Shown here one piece after another: positions 52,981-61,318 of a stretch of 64,000 bases of DNA. Under the pieces are notes generated by a model. It was not told the origin of the DNA and did not search any database. It saw only the letters and a program-made list of their open reading frames with translations. This DNA is from an uncultured Serinicoccus sp. (GTDB lineage: Bacteria > Actinomycetota > Actinomycetes > Actinomycetales > Dermatophilaceae): assembly GCF_947500995.1 (NCBI RefSeq), contig NZ_CANMUA010000006.1, positions 186,001 to 250,000 of the forward strand, in the 5' to 3' direction. Each line of letters opens with the position of its first letter. The stretch's first letter is position 1. Position numbers and translations under genes: made by a program.

Positions 52981-53964
52981 GTGACCCCTCCGTCGACGAG
53001 AGCACGTGAGCGCCGGGTCCAGGACGAGCCTCGTCAGGACCCGGGCCAGGGAGCAGAAGAGCGGCGACGAGGCTGGCTGTCGGGGGTGAACGACGTCATC
53101 GACCGACATGTCAAGTCGGTCTTCGCGACCCCGGCCGTGGCCTTCGTCGTGCTCATGATGATCTTCCCGATCGCCTACACGCTCTACCTGTCGCTGCACG
53201 ACTGGTACGGCAGCACCACCAGCCCGCCCACGTTCGTCGGGGTCGACAACTATGTGCGCATCTTCTCCAACGATCCGCGCTTCTGGGACGCCCTCGGCAG
53301 GACTCTGCTGTTCACCGGGCTCGCCGTGTCGATCCAGACGGTCCTGGGAGTGGCCATCGCGGTGCTGCTGCACCGGCAGTTCGCCGGCCGAGGACTCGTC
53401 CGCAGCCTCATGCTCCTCCCGATGATCGCCACCCCCGTCGCGGTGGCACTGGTCTGGCGGCTGCTGTTCCAGCCCGAGCTCGGGCTGCTGAACGACATGC
53501 TGATGGCGGTCGGGCTGTCGCCCTCCGCCTGGGTGGCCGACTCCTCCATCGCACTCTTCTGCCTGGTGCTGGTGGATGTCTGGGAGTGGACCTCGCTCAT
53601 CACCCTCGTGACGTTGTCCGGGCTGGTGGCCCTGCCGACCGAGCCGATGGAGGCTGCCGTGGTCGACGGCGCCAGCGCCTGGCAGCGGTTCTGGCTGATC
53701 ACGCTTCCCATGGTGCGGCCGGTGATCGTCATCGCGGTGGTCTTCCGGCTGATCGAGGCGCTCAAGACGTTCGACCCCATCATCGTCATCACCCAGGGCG
53801 GCCCGGGGTTCGCCACGGAGACCCTCAACATCTACATCTACAACACGGCGTTCCAGTACCAGCAGCTCGGATATGCCTCAGCGCTGCTGCTGGTCTTCTT
53901 CGCCATCGTCTTCACCCTCGCGGCCGTCACCCTCAGCTTCCGCCGCGGAAAGGCCTCCTCATGA
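52981..53964 (+). CDS. Sugar ABC transporter permease (MalF-like)
   Basis: 327 aa. GTG 52981 has GAGGAGGT 8 bases upstream and a long charged N-terminus (about 40 residues) before the first helix. Six predicted helices; the EAA loop EAAVVDGASAWQRFWLITLPMVRP is the permease coupling motif. Its stop overlaps the MalG-like start (ATGA). No ATPase gene is nearby, so the shared sugar ATPase (MsiK type) is probably used, as is common in actinobacteria. Confidence 0.92.
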   Translation: MTPPSTRARERRVQDEPRQDPGQGAEERRRGWLSGVNDVIDRHVKSVFATPAVAFVVLMMIFPIAYTLYLSLHDWYGSTTSPPTFVGVDNYVRIFSNDPRFWDALGRTLLFTGLAVSIQTVLGVAIAVLLHRQFAGRGLVRSLMLLPMIATPVAVALVWRLLFQPELGLLNDMLMAVGLSPSAWVADSSIALFCLVLVDVWEWTSLITLVTLSGLVALPTEPMEAAVVDGASAWQRFWLITLPMVRPVIVIAVVFRLIEALKTFDPIIVITQGGPGFATETLNIYIYNTAFQYQQLGYASALLLVFFAIVFTLAAVTLSFRRGKASS

Positions 53965-54815
53965 TGACGGAAACACAGCAGCAGGCGCGCCGGGCATACC
54001 GGCGCCGGGCCCTGGTACGCACGGCGGGGTTCTACCTCCTCCTGGCGTTCGTCCTCGCCCCGTTCATGTTCGTCTTCCTCTACATGGTCGCGACGTCGTT
54101 CAAGAGCCCGCTCGACATCAACTCGGGGTCGTTCACCCTGTGGTTCACCCCCACCCTGGACAACTACCGAGACGTGCTGCTCGGGACGGACTTCCTCGCC
54201 TTCACGGTCAACTCCTTGGTGGTCGCCGGGTGCTCGACGCTCATCGCGTTGGTCATCGGCCTGCCCGCGGCGTTCGCCATCGCTCGCTACAAGATGCCCC
54301 GGCTGGGTGCCGTGATCCTGTCCTCCCGCATCACCCCGGGGATCGCCTTCCTCATCCCCTGGTTCATCATCTTCAGCCAGGTCGGTTGGATCGACACCTA
54401 CCAGGCGCTCATCCTCAGCCACCTGCTGGTCAACCTGCCGTTGGTCACCTATCTCATGGTTAGCTTCTTCGAGGACTTCCCGGAGGAGCTCCTGGACTCG
54501 GCCGCGGTCGACGGCGCCTCGGCGGTCGGTACCTTCGTGAAGGTCGTCCTCCCGGTCACCAGGGGCGGCATCGCCTCGGCAGCCATCCTCGGCTTCGTCT
54601 TCAGCTGGAACAACTTCCTCTTCTCGGTCGTCATCGCCGGCCGGGACACGCGGACCCTCCCGGTCGCGGTCTTCGAGTTCATGTCCTACGGCAGCATCAA
54701 CTGGGGTGCCATCTGTGCGGCGGCGACCGTGATGACGCTGCCCGTCATCGTGCTGGCCCTCCTCGTCCAGCGGCACATCGTCGAGGGCCTGGCCGGGGGC
54801 TCGCTCAAGGGCTGA
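53961..54815 (+). CDS. Sugar ABC transporter permease (MalG-like)
   Basis: 284 aa with six predicted helices. The EAA motif is LDSAAVDGASAVGTFVKVVLPVTRGG, followed by SWNNFLFSVVIAG, both typical of MalG-type permeases. ATG 53961 overlaps the MalF-like stop. Last gene of the sugar ABC operon, followed by a terminator-like hairpin. No ATPase is encoded here. Confidence 0.92.
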   Translation: MMTETQQQARRAYRRRALVRTAGFYLLLAFVLAPFMFVFLYMVATSFKSPLDINSGSFTLWFTPTLDNYRDVLLGTDFLAFTVNSLVVAGCSTLIALVIGLPAAFAIARYKMPRLGAVILSSRITPGIAFLIPWFIIFSQVGWIDTYQALILSHLLVNLPLVTYLMVSFFEDFPEELLDSAAVDGASAVGTFVKVVLPVTRGGIASAAILGFVFSWNNFLFSVVIAGRDTRTLPVAVFEFMSYGSINWGAICAAATVMTLPVIVLALLVQRHIVEGLAGGSLKG

Positions 54816-54831
54816 GCGCCGCGACGAAGGG

Positions 54832-54856
54832 AGCCGTGGCCTGCACTCCCACGGCT
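54832..54856. terminator. Bidirectional hairpin between convergent operons
   Basis: AGCCGTGG (54832-54839) and CCACGGCT (54849-54856) form a perfect 8-bp stem with a 9-base loop, just after the sugar permease gene and covering the stop of the convergent CoA-transferase gene. No T-tract is seen, common in GC-rich actinobacteria. Confidence 0.5.
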
Positions 54857-56081
54857 AGATGGCCTGGTCCGCGCGCAGTGCCGCGATCTCCTCCGCCGTG
54901 AACGCGAACTCGCTGAGCACCTCGTCGGTATGCTGCCCGTGCAGCGGCGGAGGCGTCCGCACCGAGGCCGGGGTCCGGGACAGGTGGTAGGGGGCCCCCA
55001 GGAAGCCGAGCTCCCCGACAGGGGTCTCCAGCTGGACGACCATGTCGTTGTGCTGGGTCTGCGGGTCGGCGAACGCCTGTGCCATGGTGTTCACCGGGGC
55101 CACGAACATGTCCTCGGCCTCCATCAGCTCCACCCACTCGGCGGTGCTCCGCCTCGTCAACGCCTCCTCGATACGCCGCGTGAAGTCCTCCCGGTTCTCG
55201 AACCGGGACCAGTAGGCGCTGAAGCGTTCGTCCTGGGAGAGGTCCTCGATCCCGATGATCCGGCACAAGGTGCCGATCTGTCGCCCGCTGGACAGGGCGA
55301 TGTGCCCGTCGGCCGTGCGGTAGAAGCCGTAGGGGGGCGGGGTCCAGGGACTGGCGTGGCTCGTCGGCCGCCGCCGCGGCTCCCCGTGCGGGGTGTTGAG
55401 CGCGTGGAACCCCCACTCGGCCAACCCCGCGAGAGCGCTGTCGAAGAGGTTGACACCGACCTTCTGGCCCTCTCCGGTCGCGGCACGATGCACCAGGGCG
55501 CAGGCGACGGCATACGCCCCGTTCATCGCGCCGAGGGTGTCGGCGATGGCGGTGCCGACAGGTACCGGTCTCCCGTCGGCGTCACCGTTGACCCGACCCC
55601 ACCCCGTGAGTCCCTCCACCAGGACGTCCTGGCCAGGCTTACGAGCGTAAGGACCGTCGTCGCCGTACCCGGTGGCCGAGGCGTAGACCAGACCGGGACG
55701 CAGTTCGGCACACCGCTCGTAGCCGAGACCGAGCCGGTCCATGACGCCGGGCCGGAAGTTCTCGTAGACGACGTCGACCGAGGGTAGCATGCGCTCGATC
55801 ATCCGTACGCCGGCCGGGTTCTTCAGGTCGACCGTGATGCTGCGCTTGTTGCGGTTGTTCGCCAAGAACCCGGAGGAGTAGATCTTCGAGTCCTCCGGGT
55901 CCGATCCGTAGCTGGACCTCTCCCCGTAGCGGTCGTCCGGACGACCGTCCGGCGTCAGCGACGTGCGGCGCTCCACCTTGATGACGTCGGCGCCCATGTC
56001 GGCCAGCATCTGGGTGGCGTAGGGGCCCTGCATGCGTTCGGTGAAGTCGAGGATCGTGGTTCCGTGCAGCGGTCCGGTCAT
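54855..56081 (-). CDS. Class III CoA-transferase (CaiB/BaiF family)
   Basis: 408 aa. Strings LDFTERMQGPYATQMLADMGADVIKVE, FLANNRNKRSITVDLK, YENFRPGVMDRLGLGY, and the catalytic aspartate in AIADTLGAMNG identify the formyl-CoA-transferase type. It transfers CoA between carboxylic acids. It is clearly paralogous to the gene at 62346-63542, about half identical by eye. It ends the operon in this direction; its start overlaps the permease stop by 4 bases. Confidence 0.92.
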   Translation of the reverse strand: MTGPLHGTTILDFTERMQGPYATQMLADMGADVIKVERRTSLTPDGRPDDRYGERSSYGSDPEDSKIYSSGFLANNRNKRSITVDLKNPAGVRMIERMLPSVDVVYENFRPGVMDRLGLGYERCAELRPGLVYASATGYGDDGPYARKPGQDVLVEGLTGWGRVNGDADGRPVPVGTAIADTLGAMNGAYAVACALVHRAATGEGQKVGVNLFDSALAGLAEWGFHALNTPHGEPRRRPTSHASPWTPPPYGFYRTADGHIALSSGRQIGTLCRIIGIEDLSQDERFSAYWSRFENREDFTRRIEEALTRRSTAEWVELMEAEDMFVAPVNTMAQAFADPQTQHNDMVVQLETPVGELGFLGAPYHLSRTPASVRTPPPLHGQHTDEVLSEFAFTAEEIAALRADQAI

Positions 56082-57142
56082 CGGGTACTTCCTCCTGTGT
56101 CGGCGCCGCCGGCTGCGGCCAACGGGCTCGTCGTGGGTGAGGTCGAGGGCGACTGGCTGCTCTTCGAGGTCGACCGGTTCTTGCCTGCCGCCCGAGACCA
56201 GGGCGCCCGTCGGCGTCGTGTCTCCGTCAGTGCGGTGCGCGGGTCGATCCAGAGGTAGGCCAGGTCGATGAGCAGGTTGACGACGATGATCATCGAGGCG
56301 ATGACGAAGACGCAGGCAGTGACCAGCGGGAGGTCCCGACGCTCGATCGCCTGGATGAACAGCCCGCCTACCCCAGGCCAGGCGAAGATGGTCTCGATCA
56401 CCACGGCTCCGTTAAGGAAGGTGGCGATCTCGTCGCCTCCGACCGTGATGATCGGGATGAGGCTGTTCTTCAGCGCGTGCTTGCGGACGATGGTGTGCTC
56501 CGGCATCCCCTGGGCACGCAGGGTGGTGATGTAGGGCTTCTGCATCTCCTCGACCATCGCCGAGCGGCTCACCTGCGCCAGTCTGCCCAGGGGTCGCAGC
56601 GCCAGCGCCGTGGCGGGGAGCACCGCATACTCCAGCCCGCCGTAGCCGGAGGTGGGCAGGAGCTGGAGGTGCACGCCCACCACCAGGATGAGCATCAACC
56701 CGAGCCAGAAGTCAGCGATCGACACCCCGGCCAGCGAGATCGTGGTCAGCGTCCGGTCCAGGGGACCCTCGGGACGGAGCGCGGAGATGATGCCCAGGGC
56801 CAGGGCCAACGGCACGGCGACACCCAGGGTCACCGTGGTCAGGAGCAGAGTGGCCGGCAGCCGCTCGAGCACGAGCGGGAGGGCCGGGACGTTCTGCCAG
56901 ACCGAGATCCCGAAGTCGCCGGTCAGCCAGCCGGAGACCGAGCGCCAGAACTGCACAAGGATCGGGTCGTTCAGCCCCATGCTCTCCCGGGTGTCCAGGT
57001 ACAGCTGCTCCGAGGCCGACGGGGGCAGGATGAGGCGCGCCGGGTCGCCGATCGCGTTGACCACGAACCAGACCGCCACCAGGACCGAGGCGAGGACCAG
57101 CACCGCATGGAGCAGTCGCTTGCCGAGATATCGCAGAACCAC
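56078..57142 (-). CDS. Oligopeptide-type ABC permease (DppB-like)
   Basis: 354 aa. RYLGKRLLHAVLVLASVLVAVWFV at the start, NLLIDLAYLWIDPR near the end, and the coupling loop PYITTLRAQGMPEHTIVRKHALKNSLIPI are DppB/OppB features. GTG 57142 has AGGAGA upstream. The last 45 residues (TETRRRRAPWSRAAGKNRSTSK and on) form a long basic/serine tail beyond the usual end. No DppC-like second permease is found next to it. Confidence 0.9.
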   Translation of the reverse strand: MVLRYLGKRLLHAVLVLASVLVAVWFVVNAIGDPARLILPPSASEQLYLDTRESMGLNDPILVQFWRSVSGWLTGDFGISVWQNVPALPLVLERLPATLLLTTVTLGVAVPLALALGIISALRPEGPLDRTLTTISLAGVSIADFWLGLMLILVVGVHLQLLPTSGYGGLEYAVLPATALALRPLGRLAQVSRSAMVEEMQKPYITTLRAQGMPEHTIVRKHALKNSLIPIITVGGDEIATFLNGAVVIETIFAWPGVGGLFIQAIERRDLPLVTACVFVIASMIIVVNLLIDLAYLWIDPRTALTETRRRRAPWSRAAGKNRSTSKSSQSPSTSPTTSPLAAAGGADTGGSTR

Positions 57143-57170
57143 GTCGTTCTCCTGAGCAGGGGGCGGGTGT

Positions 57171-57968
57171 TCAGTAGGTCTGGCTGGGCGCCGCTGCGGA
57201 GCTGGGCGCATCCGTGGCAGGCCGCAGCGCCAGCTTCAGCTCAGCCGCGGCGGCGCGGGCCAGCAGCCCGGCGTCCGAGACGACGGTGACGAAGTCGAAG
57301 CCGAGCGAGAGGTAGTGCTGGGCGTCCCCGCCCGACCCGGTATGCATCCCGATCGCCAGGCCGCGGCTGCGGCAGGCCTGCTGGATCGTGTCGACCGCCG
57401 CGACGAACTCGGGGGTCGTGGTGTTCGGCCGACCCCCCAGCGCCAGGGTGAGGTCGTTGGGACCGATGTACACACCGTCCAGGCCGGGGGTGTCCAGGAT
57501 GTCGTCGAGGTTCTCCATCGCTGCCGCCGTCTCGATCATGACGATGCAGGCCACCTGCTGAACCACCTCGGTCTCCCCGCTCCCCATCACCTCCCGGGCC
57601 CGGATGGGACCGTAGGAGCGCTGCCCCTGGGGAGGGAAGCGGCACGCCGACACCGCCCGAGCGGCGTCCTCGGCGGTCTCGATCATGGGCACGACCACGC
57701 CCGCCGCCCCGGCGTCGAGCGCCGACATGATGGCGGGAGGCTCGTTCCACCGGACCCGGACGAGCGGTGCGGCGCCGGAGGCGTCGATCGCCTGCAGCAT
57801 GGGCACCATCGTGGAGTCGTCGATCAGCCCGTGCTGCTGGTCGACGCAGACGTAGTCGAATCCCTGCCGGCCCAGCACCTCCGCCGCCACGGTGTCGGGA
57901 AGGGTGCACCACGCACCGGTCATCTGCGAGTCCTGGGCCCACTGGGCGAAGAAAGGGTTGCTGTACAC
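57171..57968 (-). CDS. HpcH/HpaI-type aldolase
   Basis: 265 aa. CVDQQHGLID, VRVRWNEP, AGVVVPMIETAEDA, ACIVMIETAAAMENLDDIL and DGVYIGPNDLTLALGG match the divalent-metal-dependent HpcH/HpaI aldolase family (4-hydroxy-2-oxo acid aldolases); the glutamate of MIETAAA and the aspartate of the GPNDL region bind the metal. GTG 57968 has AGGAGG 7 bases upstream. It would cleave a 4-hydroxy-2-oxo acid to pyruvate (or a homolog) and an aldehyde. Between the permease and binding-protein genes of a CoA-transferase operon. Confidence 0.9.
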   Translation of the reverse strand: MYSNPFFAQWAQDSQMTGAWCTLPDTVAAEVLGRQGFDYVCVDQQHGLIDDSTMVPMLQAIDASGAAPLVRVRWNEPPAIMSALDAGAAGVVVPMIETAEDAARAVSACRFPPQGQRSYGPIRAREVMGSGETEVVQQVACIVMIETAAAMENLDDILDTPGLDGVYIGPNDLTLALGGRPNTTTPEFVAAVDTIQQACRSRGLAIGMHTGSGGDAQHYLSLGFDFVTVVSDAGLLARAAAAELKLALRPATDAPSSAAAPSQTY

Positions 57969-58041
57969 GTCGTGCCTCCTGGCTGATGGTGGAAGGGGTG
58001 GCACGGCCGGGCCGCCGTCGAGGGCGGCCCGGCCGCGGGTC

Positions 58042-59634
58042 TCACTCGCTGACGGTCATCTCCTTGAGCAAGATGAAGCCGTCCATCCTCGGGGTCCACT
58101 CCAGTCGCTCGGTCATGCCGAAGTTGAAGTTCGGCTGACCGATCGGCACCACGGGGACCTCCTCGTAGACGTACTCGGCGATGGCGGCGAGCGCCTCCTG
58201 ACGCTCGTCGTCGCTGGTCGTGACCGCCTCGGCGTACATGTCCTCGAGCGTGGGGTCGCAGTAGGCCGAGGTCTGCCCGTCGCAGCTGTAGTAGCCACCG
58301 ATGGAGCCGGCGTAGTCCATGAGCTCCTGGCCGTGCTGCTGCAGCCCGGCCCAGGCCCGGTCCTCCGGGATGTTGTCGTAGCCGATCGTCCACTGCTCCT
58401 CGAAGGCTGCGGTCTCCTGCGTCTCGCTGGTGGCTCCGGTCAGGCCGATCTCCTGCAGCTCGGCGGCGATGACCTGGACGGCCTCGCTCGCCCGGAGGAT
58501 GAAGCCCTCTCGGGCGATGACCGTGATCGGCGCGGTCACGTCCACCCCGTCGGCCTGCGCCTCCGCGACGAGCTCGGCCGCCCGGTCGGGGTCGTAGGGG
58601 TAGGGCTCGAGATCGGCGTACCCGACGGCACCGGGGCCGACGATCTGTCCGACCGTCTCCCCCCCACCGAGGATGTCGTTCATGATCTGGTCCTTGTCGA
58701 TCGCCAGGGCGATCGCCTCACGCACCCGCTGGTCCGCGAGCAGCGGGTTGGGCGTGTCCAGCCGCAGGACCACCGTCTCCACGGTCGGTGTGGACTCGCA
58801 GACCGGCGCGGCCTCGCACTGCTCCGACGTGATCCGTGGCGCGAGGTCTGCCTCGTTGCTGGACAGCATCCCCGCCCGCACCTCGGTCTCCGGACGGAAG
58901 ACGTAGGTGGCCTGGGCGATGTCCTGCTCACCCATCGCCTCGTCGGACTCCGCGCCCCACCAGTCCTCGTTGGCGGTCAGCACGATGTTCTGGCCGCGGT
59001 TCCAGGACTCGAAGGCGTAGGGACCCGTGCCGATCGGGTTGGTCTCGTAGCGGTCCGGATCGTCCACCTGCTCGGGCGAGGGGATGGTCACGAAGTAGAG
59101 CCGGGTGGGCAGGATCGGGTCCGGGCTCTCGGTCTCCACGTTCAGGGTGAACTCGTCCACGGCGCTCGCCGTGACGTCAGGTCCCAGGAACGTCCTCATG
59201 GGGAAGGCGTTCTCCGGGTCCAGGACGAAGTTCAGGGAGGTGGCGGCGGCCTCGGCGTCGAAAGGCGTCCCGTCGTGGAAGGTCACCCCTTCACGGAGCG
59301 TGAACTGCCAGTTGGTGTCGTCGATCTGCTCCCAGCTCGTCGCCAGCTCGGGGACGAGCTCGTTGGAGTCCGGGTCGCGGTTCAGGAGCGCCTCGGTCAC
59401 GTTGCGGAGCACCGGGTGCCCGTCGTTGGAGTAGGCGTTCCAGCTGGCCAGCGTGCGTGGCTCCTCCGGCAGGGCGATGGTCACCTCGGCGCCACCCGTG
59501 TCGTCCGCCGCCGTCTCCTCGGTCTCGCCTCCGCTGCAGGCGCCGAGCACCAGGGCAGATGCGGCCACGCCCGCCACCACGGCGGATCGTCCGGACGGCC
59601 GGTGCGCCCGCCGCCTCGTCGTCAGTGGTGTCAC
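58042..59634 (-). CDS. ABC transporter substrate-binding lipoprotein, family 5
   Basis: 530 aa from GTG 59634, chosen for a GAGGAGAAG site; lipobox LGAC near residue 33. Family 5 strings: LPEEPRTLASWNAYSNDGHPVLRNVTEALLN, VRAGMLSSNEADLAP (slightly divergent), VREAIALAIDKDQIMNDILGGG. It is the receptor of the oligopeptide-type system in this operon. Ligand unknown; the CoA-transferases beside it suggest an organic acid or conjugate rather than a peptide. Confidence 0.92.
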   Translation of the reverse strand: MTPLTTRRRAHRPSGRSAVVAGVAASALVLGACSGGETEETAADDTGGAEVTIALPEEPRTLASWNAYSNDGHPVLRNVTEALLNRDPDSNELVPELATSWEQIDDTNWQFTLREGVTFHDGTPFDAEAAATSLNFVLDPENAFPMRTFLGPDVTASAVDEFTLNVETESPDPILPTRLYFVTIPSPEQVDDPDRYETNPIGTGPYAFESWNRGQNIVLTANEDWWGAESDEAMGEQDIAQATYVFRPETEVRAGMLSSNEADLAPRITSEQCEAAPVCESTPTVETVVLRLDTPNPLLADQRVREAIALAIDKDQIMNDILGGGETVGQIVGPGAVGYADLEPYPYDPDRAAELVAEAQADGVDVTAPITVIAREGFILRASEAVQVIAAELQEIGLTGATSETQETAAFEEQWTIGYDNIPEDRAWAGLQQHGQELMDYAGSIGGYYSCDGQTSAYCDPTLEDMYAEAVTTSDDERQEALAAIAEYVYEEVPVVPIGQPNFNFGMTERLEWTPRMDGFILLKEMTVSE

Positions 59635-59660
59635 TGTGCTTCTCCTCTCGGTCGCGGGCG

Positions 59661-60482
59661 TCATCGTTGACGTCCGTCCGGTGGTGCGGCTCTGCTGCCG
59701 TCCACGGGTTCTTGGTCCCCTCGGAACGGTCGCGTCGCAGCGGCGTAGCGAGGATCTCGGTGTGTGGCGTCGCCGGCCAGCGCCTGGAATGCTGCGACCA
59801 GTCCGCGCTCCGAGGGCGGCTCAGGCCGGAGGGCGACCATGGCGAGGCGGAGGGCCAACGAGTTCCGCGTGGCCAGCTCGGCGGCGAGCGAATGTGCGGC
59901 GCGGTCCAGCTCCTCGTCCGCCACGACCCGGGTGACGAGGCCGCGGGCGAGTGCTTCTGATGCGTCCACGGTGCGACCGGTGAGGATCCAGTCCGTCGCC
60001 ACCCCCAGCCCCACCACCGGGGCGAGTCGCTGCAGCCCCCCGGATCCGGGCAGGCTGCCCAGGCTCACCTCCGGGAGGGCGAAGGTCGCGTCCTGCGCAG
60101 CGATCCGGATCGTGCACGCCAGGGCCAGCTCCAGCCCACCACCGACGCACCAGCCGTGCAGCGCCGCGACCACGGGGACCGCACACCCCGCCACCAGGTT
60201 CTTGGTCGCGAAGTCCAGTGCCACGTACTCCTGCTCGGCCCGTCCGCTGAGCTCCCCGATCTCTCGCAGGTCGGAGCCGGAGCAGAACGCCCGCCCAGCG
60301 CCGCGCACGACGATCGCCCCGATGTCCTCGTCCGCCTCCAGCTCTCGCACCGCGGCCGCGAAGGCACGGTGCGCGGCCGAGTCGAGCGCGTTCAGCACCT
60401 CCGGCCTGTTGAGCGTGATGGTGCCGATGCGGTCCTCGTCCCTGCTGACCACCACGCTCTCCCGGGTCTGTCCGGTCGTCAT
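59661..60482 (-). CDS. Enoyl-CoA hydratase/isomerase family protein
   Basis: 273 aa, crotonase fold. ITLNRPEVLNALD, the CoA/oxyanion strings GRAFCSGSDLREI and ALHGWCVGGGLELALACTIRIA, and FALPEVSLGSLPGSGGLQRL with the catalytic-glutamate position in LPEV. It hydrates or isomerises an acyl-CoA. Its ATG at 60482 overlaps the ATPase stop (ATGA), linking it to the transporter operon; the C-terminus is extended by about 25 residues with a polar tail. Confidence 0.92.
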   Translation of the reverse strand: MTTGQTRESVVVSRDEDRIGTITLNRPEVLNALDSAAHRAFAAAVRELEADEDIGAIVVRGAGRAFCSGSDLREIGELSGRAEQEYVALDFATKNLVAGCAVPVVAALHGWCVGGGLELALACTIRIAAQDATFALPEVSLGSLPGSGGLQRLAPVVGLGVATDWILTGRTVDASEALARGLVTRVVADEELDRAAHSLAAELATRNSLALRLAMVALRPEPPSERGLVAAFQALAGDATHRDPRYAAATRPFRGDQEPVDGSRAAPPDGRQR

Positions 60483-61318
60483 AGTCGTCCTGCCTCCGTC
60501 GTCTGCGCGGAGCGGCGGGCGGCCAGCTTGGCCCGCTCCGAGCGCGGGTCCGGCTCGGGGACGGCGGCCATCAGTGCTCGGGTGTACTCGTGCTGCGGGT
60601 CCTCGTAGATCTGTTCTCGCGTGCCGATCTCACGGATCTTGCCGTCCTGCATGACGGCGATCCGACCGCAGAGATGGCGCACCGTGGAGAGGTCGTGCGC
60701 GATGTAGACGAGGGTCAGGTCGAGCCGTTCCCTGAGGTCGGCGAACAGGTTGAGGATCTGGGCCTGGATGGAGACGTCGAGCGAGGCGACGGGTTCGTCG
60801 CAGACCAGCAGCTTGGGCTTGAGGGCCAGCGCCCGGGCGATGCCGATCCGCTGCCGCTCCCCGCCCGAGAAGGCCGCAGGCTTGCGGGTCAGGTGGTCCG
60901 GGCGCAGCCCCACCAGCTCGAGCAGATCGACCACCTCGTCCTTCACGGTGGTGGACGACTCGCGTGGCCGGTGGATACGGATCCCCTCGGCGATGATGTC
61001 GGCCACGGTCATCCGCGGGTTGAGCGAGGAGTACGGATCCTGGAAGACGAGCTGCGCTGTGGAGCGGAGGCGCCGGAGTGCGGGTCCGCCCAGGGCGAGC
61101 ACGTCCTCGCCGTCCAGGCGCACCTCGCCGGCGGTCGGCTCGATCAGCCGCAGCACGCAGCGGGCCGTCGTCGACTTCCCAGAACCGGACTCCCCCACCA
61201 GCCCGAGGGCCTCACCCTGCATGACGTCGAAGGACACGTCGTCCACGGCGCGGACGAGTCCCGGGCCGTGGCCGAACTCCCGGACCAGACCTCGCACCTG
61301 CAGCAGCGGAGTCGTCAT
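60479..61318 (-). CDS. Oligopeptide-type ABC ATPase (DppF-like)
   Basis: 279 aa. Walker A GESGSGKST, QLVFQDPYSSLNPRMTVADII, signature FSGGERQR, Walker B LLVCDEPVASLD and H-loop IAHDLS are intact; YSSLNPRMT is the DppF signature. ATG 61318 overlaps the DppD-like stop. Pairs with the protein at 61315-62349. Confidence 0.92.
   Translation of the reverse strand: MTTPLLQVRGLVREFGHGPGLVRAVDDVSFDVMQGEALGLVGESGSGKSTTARCVLRLIEPTAGEVRLDGEDVLALGGPALRRLRSTAQLVFQDPYSSLNPRMTVADIIAEGIRIHRPRESSTTVKDEVVDLLELVGLRPDHLTRKPAAFSGGERQRIGIARALALKPKLLVCDEPVASLDVSIQAQILNLFADLRERLDLTLVYIAHDLSTVRHLCGRIAVMQDGKIREIGTREQIYEDPQHEYTRALMAAVPEPDPRSERAKLAARRSAQTTEAGRL

Noticed and set aside
45300-54815. Firm assignment to sulfoquinovose degradation
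   Set aside because: Kinase, aldolase and DeoR fit, but no sulfoquinovosidase, isomerase or sulfolactaldehyde reductase is visible, and the dehydrogenases do not fit.
54855-56081. CoA-transferase as part of the sugar operon
   Set aside because: Opposite strand and separated by a hairpin; it belongs to the operon from 63542 downwards.
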